NCBI GenBank assembly: GCA_039944855.1
Contig: JBDUXZ010000002.1
Coordinates: 62,001-126,000, forward strand
DNA: 64,000 nucleotides
Direction: 5' to 3'
DNA from: Rhodothermales bacterium
GTDB lineage: Bacteria; Bacteroidota; Rhodothermia; Rhodothermales; JANQRZ01
The notes under the pieces are model-generated. The model was not told the origin of the DNA and did not search any database. It saw only the letters and a list, made by a program, of their open reading frames with translations. Below are positions 45,214 through 54,229 of the stretch, piece by piece. How positions within the stretch are numbered: position 1 is the stretch's first letter; every line of letters begins with the position of its first letter. The translations under genes were made by a program, and so were the position numbers.

Positions 45214-45938
45214 CCGCGCCGGAACCGACGAAACGACGGGCGAAGCAGTACGCGGTCAAGGCCGTGTGGACAACGCTCCAAGGCGAGGGCGCGTGGGCAG
45301 GCCGCCCTGCCGTGTTCGTCCGCCTCGTCGGCTGCAACCTGTGGTCGGGCTACGCGCAGGACCGCGACCGCGACGCCGCCCGCACCGGCGCCGACTGCCC
45401 GCAGTGGTGCGACACCGACTTCACGAAGGAGGGCGCCGTCCGCCTCTCCGCCGACGCCCTGGCCGACCGCGTCCGCCGCACCGGCGGCGATATCCGATTC
45501 TGCGTGCTCACCGGCGGCGAGCCCCTGCTCCAAGTCGACGCCGCCCTCGTCCGCGCACTCCACGCCGTCGGCTTCGAAGTCGCCGTCGAGACGAACGGAA
45601 CGGTGGCCCTCGCCGACGCCTGCACCGACGGCGCAGGCGAAATCGTCCCGCCGGACTGGATCGTGTGCAGCCCGAAGCTGCCCGAGGACCGGCTGAAGTT
45701 GGAGACGTGCGACGAACTCAAGCTCGTCGTGCCCGACTACCGGCCCACCGCGTACGCCGCCTTCGCCGAGCGTGTCCGCCCGCACGTCGTCGGCGGGCGC
45801 GAGCGGCGCTACCTCTGGCTCCAGCCCGAGGACGGCCCCCGCCTCGCCGATGCGACGCACCTCGCCGTCGAAACGGCCCTCGCGCACCCGACGTGGCGCG
45901 TCTCCGTGCAGACCCACAAAGTCCTCGACATCGACTGA
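45204..45938 (+). CDS. queE: 7-carboxy-7-deazaguanine synthase (radical SAM)
   Basis: The product has 244 residues; ATG 45204 overlaps the end of queC by 10 bp, indicating translational coupling. T-L-Q-G-E-G-A-W-A-G-R-P-A-V-F-V-R is the QueE N-terminus. V-L-T-G-G-E-P-L-L-Q and E-T-N-G-T are the SAM-binding motifs. It rearranges carboxy-tetrahydropterin to CDG, the QueC substrate. The iron-sulfur cysteines appear to be Cys44, Cys65 and Cys69, i.e. C-x20-C-x3-C, with the last in Q-W-C-D-T-D-F. The usual spacing is CxxxCxxC, or Cx14CxxC in some families. Confidence 0.93.
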   Translation: MAVTAPEPTKRRAKQYAVKAVWTTLQGEGAWAGRPAVFVRLVGCNLWSGYAQDRDRDAARTGADCPQWCDTDFTKEGAVRLSADALADRVRRTGGDIRFCVLTGGEPLLQVDAALVRALHAVGFEVAVETNGTVALADACTDGAGEIVPPDWIVCSPKLPEDRLKLETCDELKLVVPDYRPTAYAAFAERVRPHVVGGRERRYLWLQPEDGPRLADATHLAVETALAHPTWRVSVQTHKVLDID

Positions 45939-45939
45939 C

Positions 45940-46920
45940 ATGCGCGCCCTCCGCTACCACGCCTTCGGCAAGCCCGCCGACGTCCTCCAACTCGACGACG
46001 TGCCGACGCCCGAGCCGGGACCGGGCGAGGTCCGCGTCCGGATGACGCACCGCTCCATCAATCCGGCCGACCTGCACACCGTCCTCGGCCACTACGGGAA
46101 TCTGCCGGACCTCCCCGCCGTCGGCGGGCACGAAGGCGTCGGCCGCGTCGACGCGCTCGGCGACGGCGTGACGGGCGTGGAGATCGGGCAGCGCGTCGTC
46201 CCGCTCGGCGTCGAAGGGACGTGGCGTGAGCACGTCGTCGTCGGAACCGATGATCTGTTCGTTGTACCGGCGGGCGTGGCGGACGAGGCGGCGGCGCAGC
46301 TCTTCGTCAACCCGCTGACGGCGTGGCTGATGCTGGAGCACCTCGATTTGCAAGAGGGCGACTGGCTCGTACAGACGGCGGCGACCTCGCAGGTCGGCCG
46401 CCTCGTGATCCAGCTCGCCCGGCGTCGCGGCCTCCGCACCGTCAACCTCGTCCGACGCGAAGACGCCCGCGCCGAACTCACCGCGCTCGGTGCCGACGAC
46501 GTGCTCGTGACGGAGGGCGAAGAAGACAGCGTGCGCGAGCGGATTCTCGACGTGACGGCGGGCGGCGCGGCAGGCGCGCTCGACGGCGTGGGCGGCGCGG
46601 TCGGAAGCCTCGTGGCGCGGTGCCTCGGCGACGAGGGGACGATGCTCGTCTACGGCCGGCTCAGCGGCGAGCCCCTCACCGTCGATGGCGGCATGCTGAT
46701 CTTCCGGCGCGCGACTGTGCGCGGGTTCTGGCGCACGCGCTGGTTCGAGCTCGCCCCGCGCGACGAAACGCGGGCAGCGCTCACGCACCTCGCCACGCTC
46801 ATCGCCGGCGGCGCCCTCCTCCTCCCCGTCGACGCGACGTACGATCTCGCCGACTTCGCCGGGGCCGTCGCCCTCAGCCGCGCGTCCGGCCGTACGGGGA
46901 AGGTGCTGTTGACGGGATAG
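45940..46920 (+). CDS. MDR-family oxidoreductase, enoyl thioester reductase-like
   Basis: The product has 326 residues from ATG 45940, two bases after the queE stop. S-I-N-P-A-D-L-H-T-V-L-G-H-Y and L-P-A-V-G-G-H-E-G-V-G-R-V are typical of the MECR/ETR and quinone-reductase branch of medium-chain dehydrogenases. The NADP-binding region has T-A-A-T-S-Q-V-G-R-L-V-I-Q-L-A. No structural zinc cysteine cluster is present. It probably reduces an enoyl thioester or quinone using NADPH. Its link with the que genes is likely positional only. Confidence 0.87.
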   Translation: MRALRYHAFGKPADVLQLDDVPTPEPGPGEVRVRMTHRSINPADLHTVLGHYGNLPDLPAVGGHEGVGRVDALGDGVTGVEIGQRVVPLGVEGTWREHVVVGTDDLFVVPAGVADEAAAQLFVNPLTAWLMLEHLDLQEGDWLVQTAATSQVGRLVIQLARRRGLRTVNLVRREDARAELTALGADDVLVTEGEEDSVRERILDVTAGGAAGALDGVGGAVGSLVARCLGDEGTMLVYGRLSGEPLTVDGGMLIFRRATVRGFWRTRWFELAPRDETRAALTHLATLIAGGALLLPVDATYDLADFAGAVALSRASGRTGKVLLTG

Positions 46921-46973
46921 AAAAGGGCGGCGAGCCGAAGCCCGCCGCCCTCATGCTCTGTCGGCCGCTGGTG

Positions 46974-48521
46974 CTACGCCGTCTTCGGTGCGACGAAGGG
47001 GAGCCAGCCGCCGTCCTCTTTGTAGCCCTCGACGACTTCGGCGAGCCGGCTGCTGCGATACGTAGTCACGATGGCATCGACGTCCTGCTTCAGGACGGTC
47101 AGCGCGTTCGAGATGAGGTCGCCGCGGAAGCCGCGCGTGCCGAGCTCGATCGTGAGGTCCATCGACACGATCCGGCTGAGGGCCTGGCCGAGTTCGACGA
47201 GCTTCCGCTGCGGCATCTGCATGTCGATGTCGAAGTCGAGCGTGTCCTTGAAGTAGTCGGCGGCGCGGGCGGTGAGGTCGTCCTTCTTGAGGTACTGGTA
47301 GAGGTTCGTCTCCTTCATCCGGCGCATCCCCTTCACCACGGCCTCGGTGACCTGCTGGTAGAGGATGTCGTTCGAGCCCTCGAAGATCTGGAACGGGCGG
47401 CTGTCGACGATCCCGCGCCCGGCGACGTTGTCGAGCGTGTAGCCCTTCGCGCCGAGGAGTTGGACGAGTGACTGCGACGCGCTCTGCATCATGTCCGTGC
47501 AGACGGTCTTGATGGCGTTCGCCGGGACCGACGCCTTCGAGAGGTCGTTCTCGATGCCGGCGTTCTCGCTGGCGTAGAGGCACATCGCCGAAACCGTCGT
47601 GAACTCGGCCTGCATCCGGGCGATGCGCGCGCGGACCTGGTCGTAGTCGAAGAGCGGCTGGTTGCCGACGAGGCGATCCTTCGCGTGGGCGAGGGCCTCG
47701 TCGAGCATCCGCTTGATGAAGCCCATCCCCATGCCGGGGAACTGCGTCCGGCTGCGGTGGAGGAGGTCGAGCATCATCTTGATGCCGGTCGAGTGCGGGA
47801 CGAGCCGGTGCGCCTTCGGCACGCGCGCGTCGACGCGGTTGCGGCCGTAGCGGATCATGTAGAGCCCGAGGTTCTCGTAGAACTCCTCGACGGTGATGCC
47901 CTGCGCGGCGTCGTTCTCGTCGACGATGAAGAAGTCGATGTCGCGGGCGAGGTCGCCCTGCGCGTCGCGCTGGCGGGCGGTGACGAGCCAGTAGTCGGCC
48001 CAGCCGGTGAGGCCGGCCCAGTGCTTGGTCCCTTCGAGGTGGTAGTGGTCGTCGCGCTCGGCGTACGACGTCTTCATGTTGAGCGCGTCGGAGCCGTAAT
48101 CGGGCTCCGTGATCATCAGCCCGCCGAGCGCTTTCTGGTGGAGGAAGCGGTCGAAGACGGTCGGCTTGACGGACTCCTCGCCGTACTTCGCGACGGGCTG
48201 GAGGAAGAGCGCCCCGTTGATGCCGACGGTGAGCGAGAGCGCGAGCGACTCGTACGACGACGCTTCGAGGATGCTCTGGCCCTCGCGGACTTCGCCGCCG
48301 CGCCCGCCGTACTCCTTCGGGATGAAGACGGAGAGCGGGTCGCACGCGAAGATGTCCCGCATGATGAAGCCGGGGAAGCCGCGTTGCAGCCCCATCGCGT
48401 CGATGTCGGCGCGGCGGTGGAACATGCGCTGGAGCGTCTCGCGGTAGTTCTGCAGAAAGTCGGGCAGCGGGAGGCTGACGGGCGAGGCGGTGAGATCGGA
48501 CACGGCGGTCGGCGCGTTCAT
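46974..48521 (-). CDS. Acyl-CoA dehydrogenase family protein
   Basis: The product has 515 residues, longer than the usual 380 because of extra N- and C-terminal helices. F-I-P-K-E-Y-G-G-R-G-G-E, L-M-I-T-E-P-D-Y-G-S-D and G-T-K-H-W-A-G-L-T-G match the FAD and substrate sites. L-L-G-A-K-G-Y and F-Q-I-F-E-G-S-N-D-I-L-Y lie near the C-terminus, as in acyl-CoA dehydrogenases. It should oxidise an acyl-CoA with FAD, but chain-length preference is unknown. It is convergent with the MDR gene. Confidence 0.9.
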   Translation of the reverse strand: MNAPTAVSDLTASPVSLPLPDFLQNYRETLQRMFHRRADIDAMGLQRGFPGFIMRDIFACDPLSVFIPKEYGGRGGEVREGQSILEASSYESLALSLTVGINGALFLQPVAKYGEESVKPTVFDRFLHQKALGGLMITEPDYGSDALNMKTSYAERDDHYHLEGTKHWAGLTGWADYWLVTARQRDAQGDLARDIDFFIVDENDAAQGITVEEFYENLGLYMIRYGRNRVDARVPKAHRLVPHSTGIKMMLDLLHRSRTQFPGMGMGFIKRMLDEALAHAKDRLVGNQPLFDYDQVRARIARMQAEFTTVSAMCLYASENAGIENDLSKASVPANAIKTVCTDMMQSASQSLVQLLGAKGYTLDNVAGRGIVDSRPFQIFEGSNDILYQQVTEAVVKGMRRMKETNLYQYLKKDDLTARAADYFKDTLDFDIDMQMPQRKLVELGQALSRIVSMDLTIELGTRGFRGDLISNALTVLKQDVDAIVTTYRSSRLAEVVEGYKEDGGWLPFVAPKTA

Positions 48522-48619
48522 GAGCAGGTACGGGGGATGAAGATCGGGCGGAAGGTACGTCGGAACGGAGCCGGGCGGGGCGACGGAATCCGGGTGCCAC
48601 CAGCCGCGCGTCGGGGCCT

Positions 48620-51205
48620 TTATTCGTCGCCGTTTACTGCACTACTGTCAGCCTGCGGCTCGGGATCCGGCGCGCCCTGCCCCACGGCCGGCGGCGGTTC
48701 CTCATCGAGCCGGTCGTAGAGCCGCTGCACGGCCGTCTTCGGCGCCTCGTCGTCGGCCGCGGCCTCCTCGGCGTCGTCTCCTTCGTCCGTTTCGATGTCC
48801 CCCTCGTCGGTCCCGTCGAAGTCGGAGTCGAAGTCGTCGTAGTCGGAGTAGAGCGAGTCGCTGCCGTAGGGCGATTCGTAGCTGTAGCGCGACGTGTCGG
48901 CGGTGGCGAACGAGTCGGCCCAGGCGTCGTCCTCGGGGTCGTAGCGGTCGGTGCGAGCGAAGATGGAGCCGGGCTCGCGGTAGCGGAACGGCGTGTCGAA
49001 CTCGACGTCCGGGAGCGTCGGCTCGGCCGCGCGGAAGAAGTCGCCGACGACGAGGAGCGCGTTGTGCGCGCCCTGCCCCCACCAGTCCGAGCGGAACGCG
49101 ACGGCCGGCTCCTCGAAGCCGACCCACGCGCCCGCCACGAGCGTGGGGTGCATGAGGAGGAACCACCCGTCGGCGCCGTTCTGCGTCGTCCCGGTCTTGC
49201 CCGCCACATCCGCCGTGATGCCGAACTGGCTGCGGATGCGGCGGCCCGTGCCCTGGTCGATCACGCCGCGCATCATGTGGACGACGGTCTGCGCCACGTC
49301 GCGCGGGATCGCCCGCTCCGACGCCCCGCCGAACTCGGCGAGGATGCGCCCGCTCGCCGTCTCGACGCGCGTCACGGGGATCGGCTCGCGGTAGCCGCCG
49401 CCGTTCGCGAGCGTGGCGTACGCCGTCGCCATCTCGAGGAGCGTCACGTCGCTCGTGCCGAGGGCGAGGGCGGGCACCGGGTCGAGCGGGCTCTCGCGGA
49501 CGCCGAGGTGGCGGGCGAGCGAGACCACGTTCGCCGGGCCGACCTCCATCATGAGCTGCGCCGTGATCGTGTTCTTCGACTGCACCAGGCCCTCCGTCAG
49601 CGTGAGGTCGCGGCCGGAGTAGCCGCCCGCGTTCGCCGGCCGCCACGTCTGCCGCCCGTTGTCGATGGGGATTGCGACGGCCTCGTCGGGGAACGTGTCA
49701 CCGGGGAGCCAGCCGCGTTCGAGCGCGGCGGCGTAGACGAACGGCTTGAACGTGGAGCCGGGCTGCCGCCGGGCCTGGTAGACGTGGTCGTAGGCGACCA
49801 CGTCGAAGTCGCGACTGCCGACCCACGCGCGGAGGTAGCCCGTGCCCGGCTCGACGGCGACGAAGCCCGCTTCGAGCCGGGTCTTCACCGTGCGCAGCGA
49901 GTCCATGAACGCGGCGTCGGCGCGGAGGCTGTCGAGCGCGGCGGCCTCGCTCGCCCCGCCTGCGACGAGCTGCTCGAACCGGCCCGTGCTGCGGACGAAG
50001 CGCGTGACGAGCTTCGGCTTCGAGCGCCAGAAGTAGTCGAACGGCGTGATGCCGGCGCGGTAGCCCTCGTACGCCGAGAGCCCGCCGCCGAGGCTCGGCA
50101 TCGACGCCCGGCTCCACTCGACGTCGGCGACGGCTTGCAGCCCCTCGGCCTGGGCGCGGACGGCCGACTCGGCCATCCGCTGCAGGCGGAAGTCGAGCGT
50201 GGTGTGGATGACGAGGCCGTCCTCGAAGAGGTTGTAGCCGCGCTCGTCAGCCCAGCTCGTGAGCCACTCGCGGACGTAGCGGGTGAAGTGGGGCGCACGG
50301 CTGTCGGGCCCGCTCTGCCGCTCGAAGTCGAGCCCGAGCGGCTGCGTCTTGAGCGAGTCGCGGGCGGCGTCGGTGAGCGCGCCGGCCTTGACCATCTGCC
50401 CGAGCACGACGTTCCGCCGCTCGACGGCGCGCTCGGGGTTGCGGACGGGGTTGTAGTAGCTCGTCCCCTTCAGCATGCCGACGAGCGTGGCGGCTTCGAG
50501 CACGCTGAGGTCGTAGGCGCGCTTGCCGTAGTACGTCCGCGCCGCCATCTCGACGCCGCGCGCGTTGTAGAGGAACGGGACCGTGTTGAGGTAGGCTTCG
50601 AGGATGTCGGCCTTCTCGTACTGCCGCTCGATCTTGAGCGCCGTGATGATCTCGCGGAGCTTGCGGTTGACCGTAAACGAGCGGCCGACCTCGTCGGGGT
50701 AGAGGTTGCGCGCGAGCTGCTGCGTGATCGTCGAGCCGCCCTGCCGGTCGCCCGTGACGGTCCGCACCGTCGCCGTCGCGAGCCGCTGCACGTCGATGCC
50801 GCCGTGGTCGTAGAACCGCCGGTCCTCGGTGGCGATGAGGGCGTCGATGACGTGGGTCGAGATGGAGTCGAGCGGCAGCCACTCGCGGTTGGAACGCTCG
50901 AACTGCGCGAGCTCCTCGCCGTCGGCCGAGACGACGATGCTCGGGCGGACCTCGGCCACGCGGCGTAGCTCGGCCGTGGACGGCGTCGAGGGGATGAGGA
51001 ACAGGGCGTAGACGACGAGCGCGAGCACGAACGCGAGGCCGAGCGCGATGGGCCCGCCGAGGCCGACGGCGATCCGCTTGGGCCACGGCTGCTCCGGGTC
51101 CCGCACGACGGCGGCGTATCGACGGAACGGGGTGGCGGCCCATCGGCCGGCGGCGCGCAAACGAGCGGAGGCGCTCGACGAGCGGGAGGAGGAGCGAGAG
51201 GACAT
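48620..51205 (-). CDS. Class A penicillin-binding protein 1A with acidic C-terminal tail
   Basis: The product has 861 residues from ATG 51205 (M-S-S-R-S-S-S-R-S-S); the open frame to 51244 adds 13 codons. It has a basic N-terminus, a membrane anchor at about 50-72, a GT51 domain with Glu127 (E-D-R-R-F-Y-D-H-G-G), and a transpeptidase with Ser484 (S-T-F-K), S-K-N and K-T-G-T. The last 120 residues are rich in Asp, Glu, Ser and Tyr and appear disordered. It is a paralogue of the protein at 2892 with the same insertion style in the transpeptidase. It makes and cross-links peptidoglycan. Confidence 0.95.
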   Translation of the reverse strand: MSSRSSSRSSSASARLRAAGRWAATPFRRYAAVVRDPEQPWPKRIAVGLGGPIALGLAFVLALVVYALFLIPSTPSTAELRRVAEVRPSIVVSADGEELAQFERSNREWLPLDSISTHVIDALIATEDRRFYDHGGIDVQRLATATVRTVTGDRQGGSTITQQLARNLYPDEVGRSFTVNRKLREIITALKIERQYEKADILEAYLNTVPFLYNARGVEMAARTYYGKRAYDLSVLEAATLVGMLKGTSYYNPVRNPERAVERRNVVLGQMVKAGALTDAARDSLKTQPLGLDFERQSGPDSRAPHFTRYVREWLTSWADERGYNLFEDGLVIHTTLDFRLQRMAESAVRAQAEGLQAVADVEWSRASMPSLGGGLSAYEGYRAGITPFDYFWRSKPKLVTRFVRSTGRFEQLVAGGASEAAALDSLRADAAFMDSLRTVKTRLEAGFVAVEPGTGYLRAWVGSRDFDVVAYDHVYQARRQPGSTFKPFVYAAALERGWLPGDTFPDEAVAIPIDNGRQTWRPANAGGYSGRDLTLTEGLVQSKNTITAQLMMEVGPANVVSLARHLGVRESPLDPVPALALGTSDVTLLEMATAYATLANGGGYREPIPVTRVETASGRILAEFGGASERAIPRDVAQTVVHMMRGVIDQGTGRRIRSQFGITADVAGKTGTTQNGADGWFLLMHPTLVAGAWVGFEEPAVAFRSDWWGQGAHNALLVVGDFFRAAEPTLPDVEFDTPFRYREPGSIFARTDRYDPEDDAWADSFATADTSRYSYESPYGSDSLYSDYDDFDSDFDGTDEGDIETDEGDDAEEAAADDEAPKTAVQRLYDRLDEEPPPAVGQGAPDPEPQADSSAVNGDE

Positions 51206-51448
51206 AGGGAGACGTGGGCGAGACGAGAGAGGCACCCCCTCCAACTAGGCCCCGCTCGTTTGGTTCAACGCCTCTGCAAAGCCCGCAAAACGAACGGGGG
51301 GCAGAGCGCGAGCCCTACCCCCCGTCGGTGTAGGGGCCGTCTGACGGGAGCGCCTTCAGGGGTTAGCCGGGCACTCGGGGGCCATCGACTCGGGCACCCG
51401 GCCGCTCCGGGTGAGTGTGATCGTGACGTAGCCCTTCTGCTGCGCGCT

Positions 51449-51886
51449 TTACTGCCGACGGAGGACGACATCGAAGGCTTCCGCCTCCCCTCCCTCGGTG
51501 ATGGTCGTGATCGTAATCGTATCCCGGTCGTCGCTCACTGTCCCTCCGATCGTCTCTTGACCGAATTCGTCCTCGATCGTGAGCGCGAGGTTCGGATGAT
51601 TGTAGGTCCCTGTGCCCGTGTAGCTACTCGTCGTCGGATTCGGTCTGTCGGTATGCAGGGTCGAAGTGCCAGTGAACGCGAAAGAGCCGCTCGCTGTGTC
51701 CGGTATTTCGAGGGCGATGAGGGTGTTATCGTTGGGATCGATGTAGCGGCCTTCGTACGTCCCACCGAAGGTGGCGTTGCCGTTCTCGTCTTCATCGTCT
51801 GTGGAGTCACAGCCGGTGAGGGCGAGGGCGGGGACGAGGAGGAGCGCCAAGAGCGCGCGGCGGCAAGAGAAGCAGGATGTGTTCAT
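51449..51886 (-). CDS. Small lipoprotein of unknown function
   Basis: The product has 145 residues from ATG 51886. Its signal peptide ends in the lipobox A-L-T-G-C, followed by acidic D-S-T-D-D-E-D-E-N-G-N. The acidic +2 residues are common in Bacteroidota surface lipoproteins. The mature part is Thr/Gly-rich and beta-strand-like (G-G-T-Y-E-G-R-Y; N-L-A-L-T-I-E-D; G-G-T-V-S-D-D). No enzymatic motif was seen. It follows the outer-membrane barrel gene on the same strand. Confidence 0.78.
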   Translation of the reverse strand: MNTSCFSCRRALLALLLVPALALTGCDSTDDEDENGNATFGGTYEGRYIDPNDNTLIALEIPDTASGSFAFTGTSTLHTDRPNPTTSSYTGTGTYNHPNLALTIEDEFGQETIGGTVSDDRDTITITTITEGGEAEAFDVVLRRQ

Positions 51887-51959
51887 GAGGTTGCGTTTGG
51901 TGGTAGTGAGGGCTGGACGGGTGAGTCGGTGCGACGGAATCGGCCCCGGCCGGCGGAGG

Positions 51960-53144
51960 TCAGCGGCCGATGCGGACTTGGAGGAAATGGGCGTACGTAG
52001 CCCCGTCGCTCGCTGAGGCGAGCCCTTCCTGCTGCGCGTAGAGCGCGTAGTCGAGCCGGAGCACGAGGAGGTCCAGCCCCGCCCCGACCGACGGGTAGCC
52101 CTGCCCGAATCCGCCCCGGAGCCGGATCGGCCCAAACCCGGCCTCCGCCCCCAACCGGAGCTTTCGAAACAGCCCCTGCCCGTCCTCCGTCGTCGAGGAA
52201 CTCAGCCAGTCCGCCATCACGGCGGCGCGCCCGAAGCCGCCGAGGCGCTCTGCCGGGACCTGGTAGGCCGCGCCCAGCCGTAGGCTCGGGCCGCCCCGGT
52301 CTTCGAGCGCCTCCCGCGCCTGCTCCTCCACATCGGAATCGGCGTCGACGTCACCGAGAAGCCCGTAGAAGTCGGTCCGGCTGTAGGACATCCCGCCCCC
52401 GACGAGGTCGTAGACGGCGAGCCCCGCCGTCAGCCCCGGCACCTTCGTTTGGTAGAGCGCGCCGACGTCGAAGGCCAGCGTCGAGCCGCGGAGGAGGGGC
52501 GGCGTGTCGAAGTCGTCGATCTCCTCGCGGTAGGCCGAGACGTGGCGCTGGACGTAGCGGCCGGAGACCCCGAGCGTGAGGGGCGTGCCGACTACAGGCG
52601 CGCCGGCCGCGAGCGCGACGATCCCGTCGACCTGACCGAACACGGCCGCCTCCGGGTAGCGCGCGCCGGTGTCGACGGCCTGCGCGCGGGCCGTCTGCTG
52701 CACGAACGCGCCGAACCCGACGCCAACGCTCCCGGCGCGGAAGCTGAACGAGGGGAGGTGGACCGTCGAGCGGAGCGTGATCGGGGAGCCGAGGAGGTCG
52801 TAGGCCCGGTCCTCCACCTCTTCCAACTCCGAATCCGAGAGGTCGTCGGCGTTCGCCAGCTCGTTCTCGTAGAAGTCGATCGCGTCGAGCACACTCGAGC
52901 TGGAACCGATGGAGAGGCCGGTGATCGTGACGTGGGCCCCCGTCGCCTGCCCGAGGTGAGCCGGGTTGTAGAACAGCGCCGTGGCGCGGTCGGGGAGGGC
53001 GACCCCGGCGTCGCCGCGGGCGAGCATGAGGGGCGACGGCACGGCGGCGCGGGCGTCGGCGGCGCTCTGCGCGCGGACCGGCAGGGACACGGCGAGCAGG
53101 AGGAAGAGCGCCGCGAGCGTGCTTCGGAAGAGGCGTTGGAGCAT
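51960..53144 (-). CDS. Outer-membrane beta-barrel protein, PorV/FadL-like
   Basis: The product has 394 residues with a signal peptide ending L-P-V-R-A-Q. The start of the mature protein, L-M-L-A-R-G-D-A-G-V-A-L-P-D-R-A-T-A-L-F, followed by Y-N-P-A-H-L, is the signature of PorV/PorQ-like barrels. Alternating hydrophobic strands run to the C-terminus, which ends F-L-Q-V-R-I-G-R. In T9SS organisms PorV shuttles cargo at the outer membrane, but many paralogues serve transport. The role of this copy is undefined. It lies between two lipoprotein genes on the same strand. Confidence 0.8.
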   Translation of the reverse strand: MLQRLFRSTLAALFLLLAVSLPVRAQSAADARAAVPSPLMLARGDAGVALPDRATALFYNPAHLGQATGAHVTITGLSIGSSSSVLDAIDFYENELANADDLSDSELEEVEDRAYDLLGSPITLRSTVHLPSFSFRAGSVGVGFGAFVQQTARAQAVDTGARYPEAAVFGQVDGIVALAAGAPVVGTPLTLGVSGRYVQRHVSAYREEIDDFDTPPLLRGSTLAFDVGALYQTKVPGLTAGLAVYDLVGGGMSYSRTDFYGLLGDVDADSDVEEQAREALEDRGGPSLRLGAAYQVPAERLGGFGRAAVMADWLSSSTTEDGQGLFRKLRLGAEAGFGPIRLRGGFGQGYPSVGAGLDLLVLRLDYALYAQQEGLASASDGATYAHFLQVRIGR

Positions 53145-53241
53145 AGTTATTGAGGACAAGAATGGGCGAGCGATGGGCAGGAGCACGAAAGCGAGGAGGC
53201 GAGCGGGGCCCCACCACGAACCCCCGCCCGCCTCTTCGCGC

Positions 53242-54120
53242 TCACCGGACCGGGGTGAGCCGCCGCTTCGCGGCGAAGTCGTCGCCATCGATGCGGCGGT
53301 AAGTAAGCTCAAGTGGCTCCGGCCCAAGCTCCGGATGGCGGAGCGTAACCGCTACACCCATCGCCGTGGGACGGCCTGTGGCCGAGGCGCCGGGGTAGTT
53401 GGTGCTCGTGTATTCGTCGGGGAGAATCTGAAAAGCTCCAGCGCTCGACGTGATTGAGATCGTCCCGCTCACCCCGTACCCCCCTGCGCTGCTGCCGTTC
53501 GGGAACGTCTGAATCACACTGGCCCGCACATCCGAGTAGTCACTGTCCAGGTAGGCCTCCCCCTGGCTCACGACGAATTGGTGGGTCTGGCCCGTAGAGC
53601 CCGTAGCCGTGTAGCTGTAGGGGAGCGCCTCGCCGTCGATGCTCTCGAGCTCGTAATCGTCCCGCAGGTTGAAAGCACATGCGTTCACGTCCTGGGTCCA
53701 CCGCGTGTACGTCTCCGTATAGACGTCGCCGTCGTCTTCGTCAACGATAGTCATCCGGTTGCCGTCGACGGTGATAGTAACCTCGTCTCGGTCGATGCTG
53801 CCATCGGAGTTGCGCTCAACGATGGCGTAGCGGTCGCCGCCGAGCGGCTCGATGCGAATTTCCTCGTCGTCCTCTACGTCCTCGAAGCAAGCGAACGGCC
53901 CCATGTAGCGAATGGGGAAACCGACTATGCGACCATCAGCAGCGATCTCGACGTAGGTCCCGAGATCCTCATCGGAACCCCACAGGCCGGTCAGGCTGGA
54001 GGGAAAGCCGCCATTGTCCCCCCCTTCGTCTGCGGAGTCGGAGTCGCAGCCGGTGAGGGCGAAGGCCGGGAGGAGCAGCGTGAGGAATGCGAAGCGAACG
54101 GAGTAACGGAGCAGGTTCAT
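53242..54120 (-). CDS. Lipoprotein of unknown function
   Basis: The product has 292 residues from ATG 54120. The signal peptide ends in A-L-T-G-C, followed by D-S-D-S-A-D-E-G-G-D-N. It is a beta-rich protein with repeated short strands (Y-V-E-I-A-A-D-G-R-I; V-T-I-T-V-D-G-N-R-M). Two cysteines (A-C-F and A-C-A-F) could form a disulfide. The signal region is very like that of the lipoprotein at 51449, suggesting related export. Function unknown. Confidence 0.8.
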   Translation of the reverse strand: MNLLRYSVRFAFLTLLLPAFALTGCDSDSADEGGDNGGFPSSLTGLWGSDEDLGTYVEIAADGRIVGFPIRYMGPFACFEDVEDDEEIRIEPLGGDRYAIVERNSDGSIDRDEVTITVDGNRMTIVDEDDGDVYTETYTRWTQDVNACAFNLRDDYELESIDGEALPYSYTATGSTGQTHQFVVSQGEAYLDSDYSDVRASVIQTFPNGSSAGGYGVSGTISITSSAGAFQILPDEYTSTNYPGASATGRPTAMGVAVTLRHPELGPEPLELTYRRIDGDDFAAKRRLTPVR

Positions 54121-54229
54121 AGAGACACGAGTGGTTAGTGAAGGATGGAGGGCTATAGGCGTCGAGGGCGAGACGATAGGGATTTGCCCGCGCCCCGCGC
54201 CTGTGGCATTTGTCACGGATCGGACGTCT

